Position numbers and translations under genes: made by a program. Shown piece after piece: positions 12,053-23,443 of a DNA stretch of 64,000 bases (position 1 is the first letter of the stretch; each line of letters opens with the position of its first letter). This DNA comes from Erpobdella octoculata (Eukaryota > Annelida > Clitellata > Hirudinida > Erpobdellidae): the NCBI GenBank assembly GCA_963978895.1, contig OZ022238.1, forward strand, positions 22,673,284 to 22,737,283. The letters run 5' to 3'. The notes beneath the pieces are model-generated. The model saw only the letters and a list, made by a program, of their open reading frames with translations, did no database searches and was not told the DNA's origin.

Positions 12053-13141
12053 GCATTCAGCCTCTCACGCGACAACCTTTGCTGCCATTCTAGGTATGTT
12101 GTGAATAATTTATTGAGGTTTCCCGGCTTTTGCCATGCGACGTCTAAATTACAACTTAAGACCGATGCCATTAAAAAATTTCTGCTCTAAATCTATCAAT
12201 TTTTACAAGCGAGAAAATTTGTTTGTACTCTAATGTCTGGTTATTATAGCTTTATTATACATGTTATCTTGTGTGCCCATGAAACTGATGAAACTGATTT
12301 ACGAAAATATAAATTCAAACCAATATCGTAACCTATAAGCACTCATATGAATGTAAACAAACCACACTTTTTGTGAAAAGCATTTACTTAAAAACTGAAA
12401 ACATTTAACAACAAAAAAGATTAGTCACTGTTTAATATCATATCAACGGTCAACACAAACTTCATTTTTATCCATCTTGCTGATTACAAATGACTAGTAT
12501 TTCACCTCATCTTTTATTCTCTTTTCTTTCTTTCCATCCTCACATCCCATTTCTTAATTCTTTCTTTCCTTGTTTTATACTTTTGCTTTATTTTGTAATG
12601 TGTTTTGTTTGTTTATCAGTAAATTACAAGACATAAATACAAACGCGAACACATTTAAAGCAAGCAAATTAAAATATTAGAATATAGTTTTATTTTAAAA
12701 TTTTATATATCACGTGAACATCATATATGCTCACGTGACATAAAAATGCCATTTATAGAAACAGTTCTCCCATCTATCTGCGGACGTTAATTTGCCAAAA
12801 TCTTTGTTATTTTTCCCAACAGTGGACTCCGTTATAAATTGTCAATGTGGGATTTGGCACATGACGATTAGATAAAAGTGGAGTTGTTAGGTGACCATAA
12901 AGAGAGCGAGTGACTGGAATTAGAATGGAAATGATCTCTGTATTGATTGATAGATTAAAGTATTTGGTTTGTAATGAATTCATTGATTGGACGTGGATAC
13001 GATTGTGGAGCAACTGATGCAATTGAGTGATCATTCATTCACATAAATAAAATGTCAGTTAATAACCATTGGTTTGAGTTTGTAAAAACAAAATTGAAAA
13101 AAAATTAATGAAATGAAAACACGATTTTATAAAATGTTCTA
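12053..13141. other. Spacer without recognised genes
   Basis: AT-rich sequence with two CACGTG E-boxes near 12712 and 12733. No protein family or repeat structure recognised. Confidence 0.6.
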
Positions 13142-13332
13142 AAAAAAATAAACTACATTTTCTGGATGTCACAGTATATTTAGCGTATGTTTCTAAACAT
13201 ACATGCGTGGGGCACAGTCGTTGCGGTATTTGGTATTGTTGTGCTGCAAAAATAGAGCCCCACGCTTTTATGTTAAATATATTGTGATCCCTCGCTGTAT
13301 TGTGACATCCAAAAAATGCAGTTTATTTTTTT
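13142..13332. mobile_element. MITE with 32-bp inverted ends
   Basis: Arms at 13142-13173 and 13301-13332 are inverted complements with two mismatches and include CTGGATGTCACA / TGTGACATCC. A second inner inverted pair GCGTGGGGC (about 13206) / GCCCCACGC (about 13257) gives the whole 191 bp a foldback shape. No coding capacity. Superfamily uncertain; the outer TA dinucleotides could be a mariner-type target duplication. Confidence 0.65.
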
Positions 13333-14120
13333 CATGAAGGCGTGTTTTTATTTTGTTTTAAATAATAATTATTTTCAACTTTTTTGTTTCTGTTCATTGC
13401 TTTTTATAATATTTATTTTTTTCTTTTAGCTAATTTTTAAATCTAAAATTTTTTTATTATCCAGAATACGCCTATTTTCTAAGTTTCAGATCAAAAGCAT
13501 TCTGGACATGTTGAATATCTTGAGTACTGAGTCAAAATGTAATTACAAGATTGGTTGGTGGCGGACAAAGGAGAGGTAAAGTTAAATAAAAGAACGTAAA
13601 AACATTAAATTATTTAGTTGGGAAAATTATTGAACAAGCTGCATTTAGTAAATTACTTTATAAATAAATAAAGATGATAGCTGAATACATTAAGAATTCA
13701 TTGCTGTTGATTTGACTAAAATTAGATATTCTATTAGTGAAATACAATTTGGGGCCTGAACATAAAACCGTGAGTGAAGTGATAAAGCAATAAGTGAATG
13801 AAAACATGTTAATAAGGTTTCAAATGAATTAATTTACAAATGAATAAACGAGCGAGTGAGAGCGAACAAGACAGAAGAGACAGATTGATTAAAATCATTC
13901 CCTCATTTTCCTGTCTTTTTTTTTCTTTTCTCTTTCTTCAGTTTCTCTCGCTCAGCTTTGATTTTTCTGTGGTTTTCTTAGAATATATTGATTGAAAGAT
14001 GCAATATGGAACATGTAAATATATTCTATTTCTTTCATTTTCAACTTCTTTTTAATTTTAAATAGTAATGTACCGGGTCTAAAGAACTGTTCTATTTCCG
14101 TTCCTTGTTTTAATTAAAAA
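13333..14120. other. Spacer without recognised features
   Basis: AT-rich, with pyrimidine-rich runs near 13900-13960. Nothing supported. Confidence 0.5.
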
Positions 14121-14470
14121 CTAGCGGGGGCACCCGCCGTTGCCCGGGGTTTTTAGAGGTTTTTCTAATGTTTGTCTCTCTCGCTACCGTTTCCTTCTCC
14201 GCTTTCCCGTCGCGTTCCCGGTCGCTTTTCCGCTACCGGTCGCTTTCCCGCTCTCGGTCGTTTTCCAGCTCCCGGTCGCTTTCCCGCTCCCGGTTCCTTT
14301 CCCGTTCTCGGTCGCTTTTCCGCTACCGATCGCTTTCCCGCTCTCGGTCGTTTTCCAGCTCCCGGTCGCTTTCCCGCTCCCGGTTCCTTTCCCGTTCTCG
14401 GTCGCTTTCCCTTTCCCGCTCTATCTTTCGCTCTCAGTTGGCTTCCTGTTCCCGTTTTCGTTCATTTATG

Positions 14471-14546
<76 letters not shown>

Positions 14547-14730
14547 GTTCCCGCTCACTCACCCGCTCCACTCCGCTCATTTTGTGACGGATTTCAATTT
14601 TTTTCTCTATATTTGATTCCCTTTGATTCTCAAGGTTGTGTTAAAATTTCATTATGATCGGATGAATGGTGTAACAATGCATAAAGGACATATATATATA
14701 CATACAAACATTCATTTATATATATATAGA
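14121..14730 (-). mobile_element. Non-autonomous Helitron, complete copy
   Basis: On the minus strand the element starts TCTATATATATAAATGAATG (14730 leftwards) and ends with the GC-rich hairpin CCCGGGCAACGGCGGG-type sequence followed by CCCCCGCTAG at 14124-14121, flanked by A on the 5' side and T on the 3' side. These are Helitron hallmarks: 5' TC, 3' hairpin, CTAG end, insertion between A and T without target duplication. The interior holds a leader ATGTCCTTTATGCATTG...ACCATTCATCCGATC, a (TA)n tract (14472-14540) and an array of about 18-bp units of the type GAGCGGGAAAGCGACCGG. No protein gene. Confidence 0.85.
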
Positions 14731-16876
14731 TTATTTGTTTACTCTCGATAAATAAACTAGTTAAATTTTTGTTTTACCAACTCTTTATTTATTTAAAATT
14801 TTTTGAATTATACCTCATTCAAATCATTTTCCACAATTACTTTAATCTGTTATTTGAGTTTCACACTCAATCTTTCCGCAACTCTCCTTCAAACTGTCTT
14901 TCTTCATTTCGATTTTTTTTCTACACAAGCCGTGGATCAAGGATGGCCATTAACCCCAGAGGATAAAAACTCTCCGTTCCGCATTACTTCCTTGACTGAC
15001 CAATAACAGAAGAGGTCAACCTTGGGTCAAGGGTCGGAGTTACTGATATATTGCGATTCACAACAAAGCGCGTAGGCACGTTTTGATTTGTTATAAAAAA
15101 AACTTTACGTTTGAGAGTTCAAAAGAAATAAACATTTTGTTGGGATTAAAAAATGTTTTAAAAGCTAAAAGTAAAAGTAATATTTAACACACTATCATAT
15201 TTATAAAAATTTAGCACAATACATTATTTAATGAGCATTTAACACACTATATTATTTCTAGAAATTTAACACACCATTACATTTATAAGTATTAAATGTT
15301 TTTTATGTATTTTTGTAATTAGATTTTTATTATGTCGATACCGAGATAGAAAACCATAAAAACAAATAAACAATAAAAAGAGTAAAAAAATAATCAACAT
15401 AAAAAGAATGTATAGAATACACGTACACCTATTTCAGTATCGATTCTCGCACGTTTAAATTTAATGAACTTCCATAGCAGACTTTAAAAACATCAAAAAA
15501 CGACCTCATTAAATTTTCACGCTGCTGAACCAAAATAAACCAATATTTTAAATTTTCTAGTTAATTTCCTTTTCAACTCACAACCACTAAAGTAAATTTC
15601 CATTTTGTTAGTATATTAAAATTTAGTTGAACAAAAATTCACTTTTTTGTTAGTGTTTAAAATGTTTGTCTTACTTCCATATCGTGTCAATGTCTCATCA
15701 TTATTATTATAATAATTTTCTCTTTCCACACAAGCCTTTTTGATCGCTTGCCAGAGCAATTGCATAAAATATGAAACCAGAAAACGATGGATGATGATGA
15801 GGAGGAGGACGACGACGACGGCGGCGGCGATGATGATGATGATGGTAATGATGGTGATGATGTGTATGATGATGATGATGGTGATCACAATTGTGATAAA
15901 AGATTTGTGATTAGATTTTTTAATCTTTTTTTCTCTTTTTTTATTTGTTTTTCATTTGGCTTCGTTCTTTTATTGATTTATTATTTTAACATAACTTAAA
16001 ATAACCAATGATCTCTAAAACAAAGAACGGCTGGAAACAGATGAACAAAATTATACATAAAGTTTTATGATCAAAATTTAAATATGTCACATTCGGAAAA
16101 ACTGTGGCCAGACATGCAAAATTTAAAGTGAGAATTCTACAAGTAAATTCAAATAATTCTTCATCCGGTTGGTAAATAAGTTATGTTGTAAGAGCACCTC
16201 CTTTGTCGTAAACCTTGAGTTCATGGAATCTGGACAAACTCAAAATAAAACAGAAATATCACGTTCAACAAAGGGCAATGATCGAAAAGCACAAATTAAA
16301 GATGGTGTACAGTTTTTTAAAACTTTTAATCTTATTTCCATTTGAACAAAAGAACTTTATCCAAAGATGGTGTATATACATAAATAAAAGGTATTTTTTA
16401 ATTTTAGTCCCATGTATTATTTTAGTGAGGTTTTTTTTATTTTATTTAGAAATCAGTCCGTTTTTTATGAGAATTTTAAGTTCATGATGTTATTTATTGT
16501 TTTAATTTTCTAAAGACTGATTGAGTAAGAAGAGATTGGTGTTCTGCTACGAGATTATCTAATTGAATAGTGAAGCATTTATCATCTTCCAGTTGAAGCT
16601 GCCACAAGTCATTTTCCAATACCAATTAGCTAGTTGCTATTTGTATAAATGAATTTGCAGCCATGATTATGAAAGATCTCAGTCACGATGAGCAAAGTAG
16701 CTTCAACATTTTCAAATGCTGCGGACAAACAAATTCTCGCAACAATATTTAGTAATCAGCTTATACTATTAAAAATATAAAATTTGAGAAAATATAAAAA
16801 AAATAATTAATTTATACCGATCTGGTAAAAAATAGTAAAAGTTATTATATTTCTCTAACACAGAATATTAATATTA
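14731..16876. other. Spacer with short tandem repeats
   Basis: Contains about four degenerate units of ATTTAACACACTATNATATTT at 15179-15300 and a GAT/GAC trinucleotide tract at 15786-15883. The remaining 1.9 kb is AT-rich without recognised genes. Confidence 0.6.
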
Positions 16877-17407
16877 TCTATATAGGTATATATAAATGAA
16901 TGTTTGTATGTATGTATGTATGTATGTATGTATGTATGTATGTATGTATGTCCTTTATGCAATGCTACACCATTCATCCGATCGTAATGAAATTTTCACA
17001 CAGCCTTGAGAGTCAAGGGGAATCAAATATAGAGAAAAAAATTGAAATCCGTCACAAAATGAGCGGAGCGGGTGAGTGAGCGGGAACTATATACATATAT
17101 TTATATACACATACATATACATACATAAATGAGCAAAAACGGGAACGGGAAGCCAACTGAGAGCGAAAGATAGAGCGGGAAAGGGCAAGCGACCGAGAAC
17201 GAGAAAGCAACCGGGAGCGGGAAAGCGATCGGGAGATGGAAATTGACCGAGAGCGGGAAAGCGACCGGGAGCGGAAAAGCGACCGGGAGCGGAAAAACGA
17301 CCGGGAACGCGACGGGAGCGGGAAAGCGGAGAAGGAAATGGGAGTGAGAGAGACAAACATTAGAAAAACCTCTAAAAACCCCGGGCAACGCCGGGTGTCC
17401 CCGCTAG
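16877..17407 (+). mobile_element. Non-autonomous Helitron, complete copy
   Basis: Starts TCTATATAGG at 16877 after A and ends CCCCGCTAG at 17407 before T, with the hairpin CCCCGGGCAACGCCGGG just inside the end. It has a (GTAT)n tract after the start, the conserved segment with CCTTTATGCAATGCTACACC and CCGATCGTAATGAAATTTTC, and the GAGCGGGAAAGCGACCGG-type array. It is the same family as 14121-14730 in opposite orientation, 2.1 kb away. Confidence 0.9.
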
Positions 17408-18178
17408 TTTAAACATGAAATAACAAGTAACAAATGTTTGTTTAAACATAAACTACAATTAATAATTGTTAATTTAAGCATAAAATTACAAGAAACTATT
17501 TACTAAAACTATTTTTGTTTTAAAATTAACAAGTCTTTATGTAAAATGTTAGTTGAAGTATTTTAAAAACAAAGATTTTGTTTAATGGATCCGATTAAAT
17601 TGAAATTGCTGGTCACTTAGATACCGTCCATATTGATACACGTGAATTAAGAATAAGGCATTACGTTATAAGTCTATGTCACCTTTCAACGCATCTTAGT
17701 TTTCAACATTTCCCCCTGTTTACGATGTAAATCATGATGATTGCGATTAAACCATAAATTAGATTTATTGGAACTGCTTAATTAAACATTTACACTCAGG
17801 CATTTTGCACATCCATTTACAGGTTGTATTTCATCTGTAGTTGCACAGCTTGAATGGTTCCTACGATAAATAAACTAAAAACGTTAATTTTTTGACATTT
17901 TATTTTTTTGCAGAAACACATCATAAATGAAAAAAATCATAAAACTTTTTGACAAAAACAAATATTTTTCAAAACGATATAACGAATTCTGTTTGTAGCA
18001 ATAACAAAACTTTATGTTTTTATTGGTGTACAAAACAAGAAATATCGATATGTTATGTATTATACATAACATATAAACATTACTGTCAGTGCTGGTCCCC
18101 CCTCCTTTTTAATTTATTTTATTTTATTTTATTCCTAGTATATTATTACTGCAATAATTCAAATAATTTAAAATAGAT
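17408..18178. other. Spacer without recognised features
   Basis: AT-rich sequence with a short (ATTTT)n run near 18115-18132. No genes supported. Confidence 0.5.
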
Positions 18179-18766
18179 TGTATAAATTATTTAGTATCTT
18201 CTATGGGCCACGTCGAATCCTTTGTGTTAGCGAGCCAATCAGAGCGCGTGTTATTTCCCGCAATTAATAGGGGTGTATATTTTTTAATATATTGAGAAAT
18301 CTACCAATTAATTAATTAAATAAATCTCGTGGATTATAGTTTATATATATGTTTATAAGTAGTGAAAATATTATGTCTTCGCGATCGAGATTTAAGGAAC
18401 TAATAATATGTTTAGTACTTGTTTATATCGGTTTATCGTTTGTTCTGATTTCGTGGTTTTTTTCCTATATAAGGTAGGGACGATGCCTCTTCGGCCTCTC
18501 TTGCTCTTCCTCGCTAGACTCTCTTGCTCTTCCTCGCTAGACTCTCTTGCTCTTCCTCGCTAGACTCTCTTGCTGTTCGTGTGCGAGGCTACGTTTGCTT
18601 GTATATTTTTAGGAGGGAAAGTCTTACGTGACTGTTTCCACGCGGTTTTCTCTAATCGCTAGTTTAAACTCGTTCCTGCTTGCTTTTTAACAGTTAATAA
18701 ATTTCGTTCTTGAACTTCTTCAAATAAAGTGTAAAAGTTAGTAAAAGTTACGGCACGTTACTGACA
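18179..18766 (+). mobile_element. LTR-like segment with 23-bp leader repeats
   Basis: In plus orientation the segment has a CCAAT box in GAGCCAATCAGAGCGCG (about 18230), a TATA box CTATATAAGG at 18465-18474, then three and a half tandem copies of CTCTCTTGCTCTTCCTCGC units (23-bp period, 18496-18570), and AATAAA signals at about 18695 and 18722, closing with ...GCACGTTACTGACA. The spacing of promoter, leader and polyadenylation signals is that of an LTR (U3-R-U5). The proposed TG and CA ends at 18179 and 18766 are not backed by a matching target duplication, so the bounds are approximate. Confidence 0.5.
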
Positions 18767-18827
18767 ATTACTATGTTAAAAAACCAATTATTTTTATAAT
18801 ATTATGCAAAATAAAAACTAAAATAAC

Positions 18828-20068
18828 AGTATACATAACGAATCAAAATTATGATATATCTTTATATATAATTGACAAACTTCGTCTGTCTGTAACCACC
18901 ATAGATATCTATGGTAATCACTTATGATTTCAATAGAACCGCGCGAATTCAATAAAATTTGATTTTATAAAACACACAAAACAACAATAAAAATTAATTT
19001 ATTGTAAAAAAGTATTTAAAACGCTAATTAAAATACATAAATTATCATTACCTTTTATAACTCTTTGATTATTTGTTCATGTCATCCTTATATATTTAAT
19101 ATTTATATCCAAATTTTTAAACTTAAAAATTATGTCCGTTCTAATCCTAACTTTAGTCAATGGTTAGCTAATTAAGTAATGGCATCTTAAATAACAATTA
19201 TGAGTTTCCTGATGATATAATTTAGGAAATGTTTGATTATAGAATAATCATTTCAGATATTGAACGTTATTCCGGTCGAGCTATACTATGTTAAAAAAAC
19301 TTGGAAGTTGATGAAATCAATAAAAAAGTGGTAGATATATCTTGAGGGCAAACAAGTAACTTATCTTAGTGCAGACTCCATTGATGATGCAAATGATGAA
19401 AACATTCAAAATTATCCAATTGAGTTTCTGAATGAACAAGCACCGCCTGGAATGCTGCTAAATAAACTTCAATTGAAAATTGCTTACATAATACTGTTTT
19501 TAAAAAAATCCTAATACTATACGAGGACTCTGCAATAAAACCCAATTAATGGTTAGAGATTTAAATATTGCAGAAATTTTAAATGGAGCATGTAAAAAAA
19601 TTGTGTTTATTCCTAATATAGGTTTAGCCTCACAAATTCAAAACTTACCTTTGTTCTGACAAAAAGACAGTTTCCAGTTAAGCTGGCATTCACAATGACA
19701 ATAAATAAATTTTAAGAACAAACATTAGACATGGTAGCCATTTATTAACCAGAGCATGTGTTTAGTTGCCATGTGATTTGTTGCCATGCCTCGAGTACGT
19801 TGTGATTGCGATGTTAAAATAAAAATTTCTGAAGGAATGGAACTAAGTCATCTAATCAAAGGATCTGATGCTATTTTTACAAAAAAGTTGCTTATAAAGA
19901 GATATTTACTTTGTAATTAATATATAAATAATTTTTAGATTATTTATATGGAGATTGTTATTTTGTGGTTGATAATAAAACTAATTTTTTAAGTTAAATA
20001 TTTTGGTGTTTTTCTTTTTAGGCCTGTCGTCCTGATAGTATACATAACGAATCAAAATTATGATATAT
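18828..20068 (+). mobile_element. Helitron helicase remnant between 32-bp direct repeats
   Basis: Identical 32-bp sequences occupy 18828-18859 and 20037-20068. Directly after the left copy comes TCTTTATATATAATTGAC, a Helitron-like 5' start. The interior contains a Pif1-type helicase remnant at about 19325-19760. The right boundary ...GTCGTCCTGATAGT could be a degenerate 3' end. Helitrons do not normally create target duplications, so the flanking direct repeats need another cause. Confidence 0.55.
19325..19760 (+). pseudogene. Helitron Pif1-type helicase fragment
   Basis: Readable pieces include LEGKQVTYLSADSIDDAN, NIQNYPIEFLNEQAPPGM, LQLKI, LCNKTQLMVRDL and, after a stop, FPVKLAFTMTIN, in the order found in Helitron Pif1-like helicase C-termini. 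Several stop codons and an internal loss around 19500-19535 make it non-functional. It is clearly a different, more diverged copy than the one at 8816-9360. Confidence 0.65.
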
Positions 20069-20562
20069 TCTAGTATATAACAAATAAAAAATATAAAAAT
20101 AAATAAGAAATAAAAGTTACTATTTTACACACCAATCAAAATTAATCAAATCAACTTATAAAGCGCCTTTGCTTAAATTCAAAAGCGCTCGCTCTCCAAT
20201 AAATTTGCTACTTAAATACAAAATGTTCTAAAAGACCTAAAATAACAACTTAAAATTACAAAATAAAGAGAGAATTTATTTTTACTTGTTGCTTTGACTG
20301 CAGTTTTTGAACGACATGATCAATTTTTTCAACAATTGGAGTCAGTCTTTCACAGTTCCTTTGAAGTTAATGCGATATACCTGTTCCGTGTTGTGGACTG
20401 GAGAAACACTCGTTTTCTCCCTTTGTTTTCTCAATTGATTGCTGATCACAGCAAGTGTTATATTTTTATTATTCTAAATTAATGATAATAATTATAATCT
20501 AACTATTGTAATTGTTAAACACTTATTTAGATCTGATATCAATTATTAATAATAAAATTCAT

Positions 20563-23120
20563 TTTTTTTATTATACTTTATAGTCTTTTACACCATGTGT
20601 CACGGTTGTCTCCATCGTCGATTATAATTTTGTAATGAATAACTTTATTGCGCGGACTAGACGGAGAGCGCGATGAAAAACGCTGACTAGAGGGGTAGCG
20701 TCGGTTCGCTTATTAATCAAACTTGCTCGATTTCGGTGTGCTTCGAATTCTAGCGTCTTTCCTATTAAGTTTTCGATAATAATTTTTAGTACGTTGCATA
20801 GATATTGTGTAGTCCTTTATTGGTATCTAATATCGATTTCGGATGAGTATTAAATAAGTTGTAGCGTGAAATGTAACTTATTTTAAGCACACTTTCTTTT
20901 AAACTTGTTGAGTGCTGACGTAAGCGCTTTCGTTCTGCGATGTGATTGGCTCGTTAAGTAATTATCATAACTCCTTTTGACTAATTGTCGTTTTTAGCCA
21001 TTTGTATTCCATTCCTAGTTGTGTCGTTTCTTTGCAGTGCAGCAACCAGTGCTCGATTGTTTCTTCTGTTCCGCAGGTTTCGCACAAACCTGTCTCATGA
21101 AGATTCATTCTCTTCAAATTTTGTTTCAGCCGACACTTTCCAAGTCGGAGTCGGGAAATGATGATTTCCTTTTTTCTGTTTGTTGTCTTGAATTTAATTT
21201 TATTTGAGACTTTTTTTCCGAGAGACCAGTAGTGTCGACTTTCTTGAGCAGAGTCCCATCTGGTCTGCCATTCGTTCAAAAGCTCTCTGCGTATTGTTCT
21301 TTTTATGTAAAATATCTCTGGCATAATCTCAATCTCTATTTCGGGATGTTTGGTAGCTTCTTTGGCAAGACAATCTGCCATTTCATTTCCACGTATGCCC
21401 AAGTGGCTAGGTACCCGCATCAGGGTAATTGTCTTCCTTTCTTTTGAGAGGTTGGATGCTAGTGTTAGGACTGATTCCACAAGAGCAGATTTTTGAGCAT
21501 TTGCGGAATTTTTCAATGAAAGCATAGAGCTATATGAATCCGTAAATAGGGCTATTTTATGTGGACCGGCTGGTTGTGCCATCCACTCCAAGCCGCATTT
21601 TATAGCCGTTAACTCAGCCGTATAAATACTAGCTTCATTCGTGACTCTCTTAGCCATTTTCATATATTTTTCCGGGATATAAATTCCCACAGCTACAACA
21701 TTGTCTATTTTAGATGCATCTGTGTACATATGTGTCGAATCTGTATATGTAGCAATCATTTCCTTAGCTCTTTGGAGAATTGACGGATCATCCTTCTTTA
21801 ACTCCACCAGCCCTTCGTTAAAAAGAGGTGGAATAAGTTTCCATGGTGGAGTTAGAGAAAGAGTTAAGGGGACTGTGTTGAATTTGTCAACTATTTTGTT
21901 TAATGCCGCTGTTTTTTTTGGCTGCTGGATAATCAGCTTCTTTCACTTTTCTGTGAAAGAACCATCGCCATTCAACCCCTTCTTGTCCTCTGGGAGGTAC
22001 AAAGACGTCTTTTGCCGGATGGTTTGGAATGATCTTGGTTTTAGTGGCAAGGTTTGTAATTAACATCTTTCGTCGTATATCGAGTGGAGGATCTCCGCAT
22101 TTAATTTGTAGAGCGGCCAAACTGGTTCCAACCATTGCCCTGCAAGCAGTTTTTAAGGCACTATATTGGATTTTCTCGAGACTTTGTTTTTGAGATTCTG
22201 ATGCACTGTCAAATGATTCGCAGCCAAACTCCATCACTGACCGTATGGCGCATCGGTAGAAAAGCATCAGTGTTTCTTTGCCGCATCCCCAGCTTTGTCC
22301 TGTCAGGCATCGCATGATATTTAATCTTTTTTGCAACGATCAACGATCTTATCAATGTGTTTTTTCCAGGTTAATTTTGAGTCAAATATTATACCGAGAA
22401 ATGTAGCTTCGCTCTTCCAACTAATTTTTTCGTCATCCATACAAATAGGTAGGGAATTTTTTCGGAATTCATTGTATTTTGTAAAACAGACTGCTACCGA
22501 TTTCTCGGTTGACAGTTTGAATCCCCAATTGAGAAAGAATGTTTGGATTTCGTTTAATCAAGTCTGTAAGCAGTTTTGCATAGTATGTGGGTCTTTTCCT
22601 GAAATCCATATTGCTACATCGTCCGCAAATATAGATGTCGGAATTCCATGGATTTCTTGACAAGGGATGTCGCTCATCATAACAATGAACAAAAGGGGGC
22701 TCGGGACAGAACCCTGTGGGGTACCATTTTCCAACAATACCGGGTCTGACAACGTGGATCCCACACGAACCATGGCCTCTCGATTGTTCAAGAAGTTATG
22801 GATCCATTTTAAAATCCTTCCTCTGACACCAAGCTTTTCAAGCTTTAACACAAGCCCCTCTCGCCACATTAGATCGAAGGCTTTTTCTAAGTCCAAAAAA
22901 ACCGCCAGTGTCCCACCATTATTCCACATCGAGCGTTAAATATCGTTTTGTAGTCTAAGGATGTGATCTGTGCATCTTCTTCCTTTTCTAAAGCCTGATT
23001 GTTTAGTGTTTAAGAGATTATTTTGCTCCAGGTAGAACCTTAACCGATTTGCAATAATTCTTTCAGTAACCTTGCACAATGAAGATGTTAGGGAAATGGG
23101 TCGATATGAGTTGGTGTCTG
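20563..23120 (-). mobile_element. 5'-truncated I-type LINE nested in gypsy 3' LTR
   Basis: The LINE is bounded by 13-bp target duplications TAATAAAATTCAT at 20550-20562 and 23121-23133, both matching the single copy of that sequence in the 5' LTR of the host gypsy element. On the minus strand it begins inside the reverse transcriptase and ends in ...AGTATAATAAAAAAA. It carries RT, then RNase H, then a C-terminal zinc-knuckle-like motif, as in I/Jockey-superfamily elements with RNase H. Its terminal 405 bp (20603-21008) also occur as half of the solo LTR at 60876-61716, in antisense relation to that LTR. Confidence 0.88.
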
Positions 23121-23133
23121 TAATAAAATTCAT
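20965..23133 (-). pseudogene. LINE ORF2 fragment: reverse transcriptase, RNase H, zinc knuckle
   Basis: From the right: [19 protein letters not shown] and SGFRKGRRCTDHI (RT motifs 1-2), one in-frame TAA at about 22934, LDLEKAFDLMW, NGTPQGSVPSPLLF and FADD (catalytic palm) in 22929-22558, thumb pieces to 21887, then a 280-codon RNase H frame (21807-20965) with the D30, E65, D90 and D145 carboxylates and VPSHLGIRGNEMADCLAKE. It ends in CETCGTEETIEHWLLHC, the C-terminal zinc-knuckle pattern. Such enzymes reverse-transcribe the element RNA at the target site. Frameshifts near 22560, 22470-22340 and 21890 disable the frame. Confidence 0.88.
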
Positions 23134-23174
23134 CTGCTTGTCTCATGAAGCAATGAAAAAGGAAATAAGACAAA

Positions 23175-23334
<160 letters not shown>

Positions 23335-23443
23335 TTAGCCATATATATATTTATAGCCATACAATAAATATAGTTAAAACCCATACTCCCAATACCTCCC
23401 TCTCTTTATAGAAAATCATATGATTTTCTACTGGGGTCCAGTA

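Noticed and set aside
10541..12190. 549-codon open frame with threonine-histidine-serine-leucine repeats
   Set aside because: It is a tetranucleotide array read in triplets; ACTC units contain no stop in any phase.
14140..14657. RS-rich protein resembling an SR splicing factor (also at 17052-17388 and 49943-50329)
   Set aside because: The RS text comes from the 18-bp purine array of a non-autonomous Helitron, open in three frames, with no RNA-recognition motif.
20294..20482. 62-codon frame left of the gypsy 3' LTR
   Set aside because: Overlaps the LTR end and shows no known domain.
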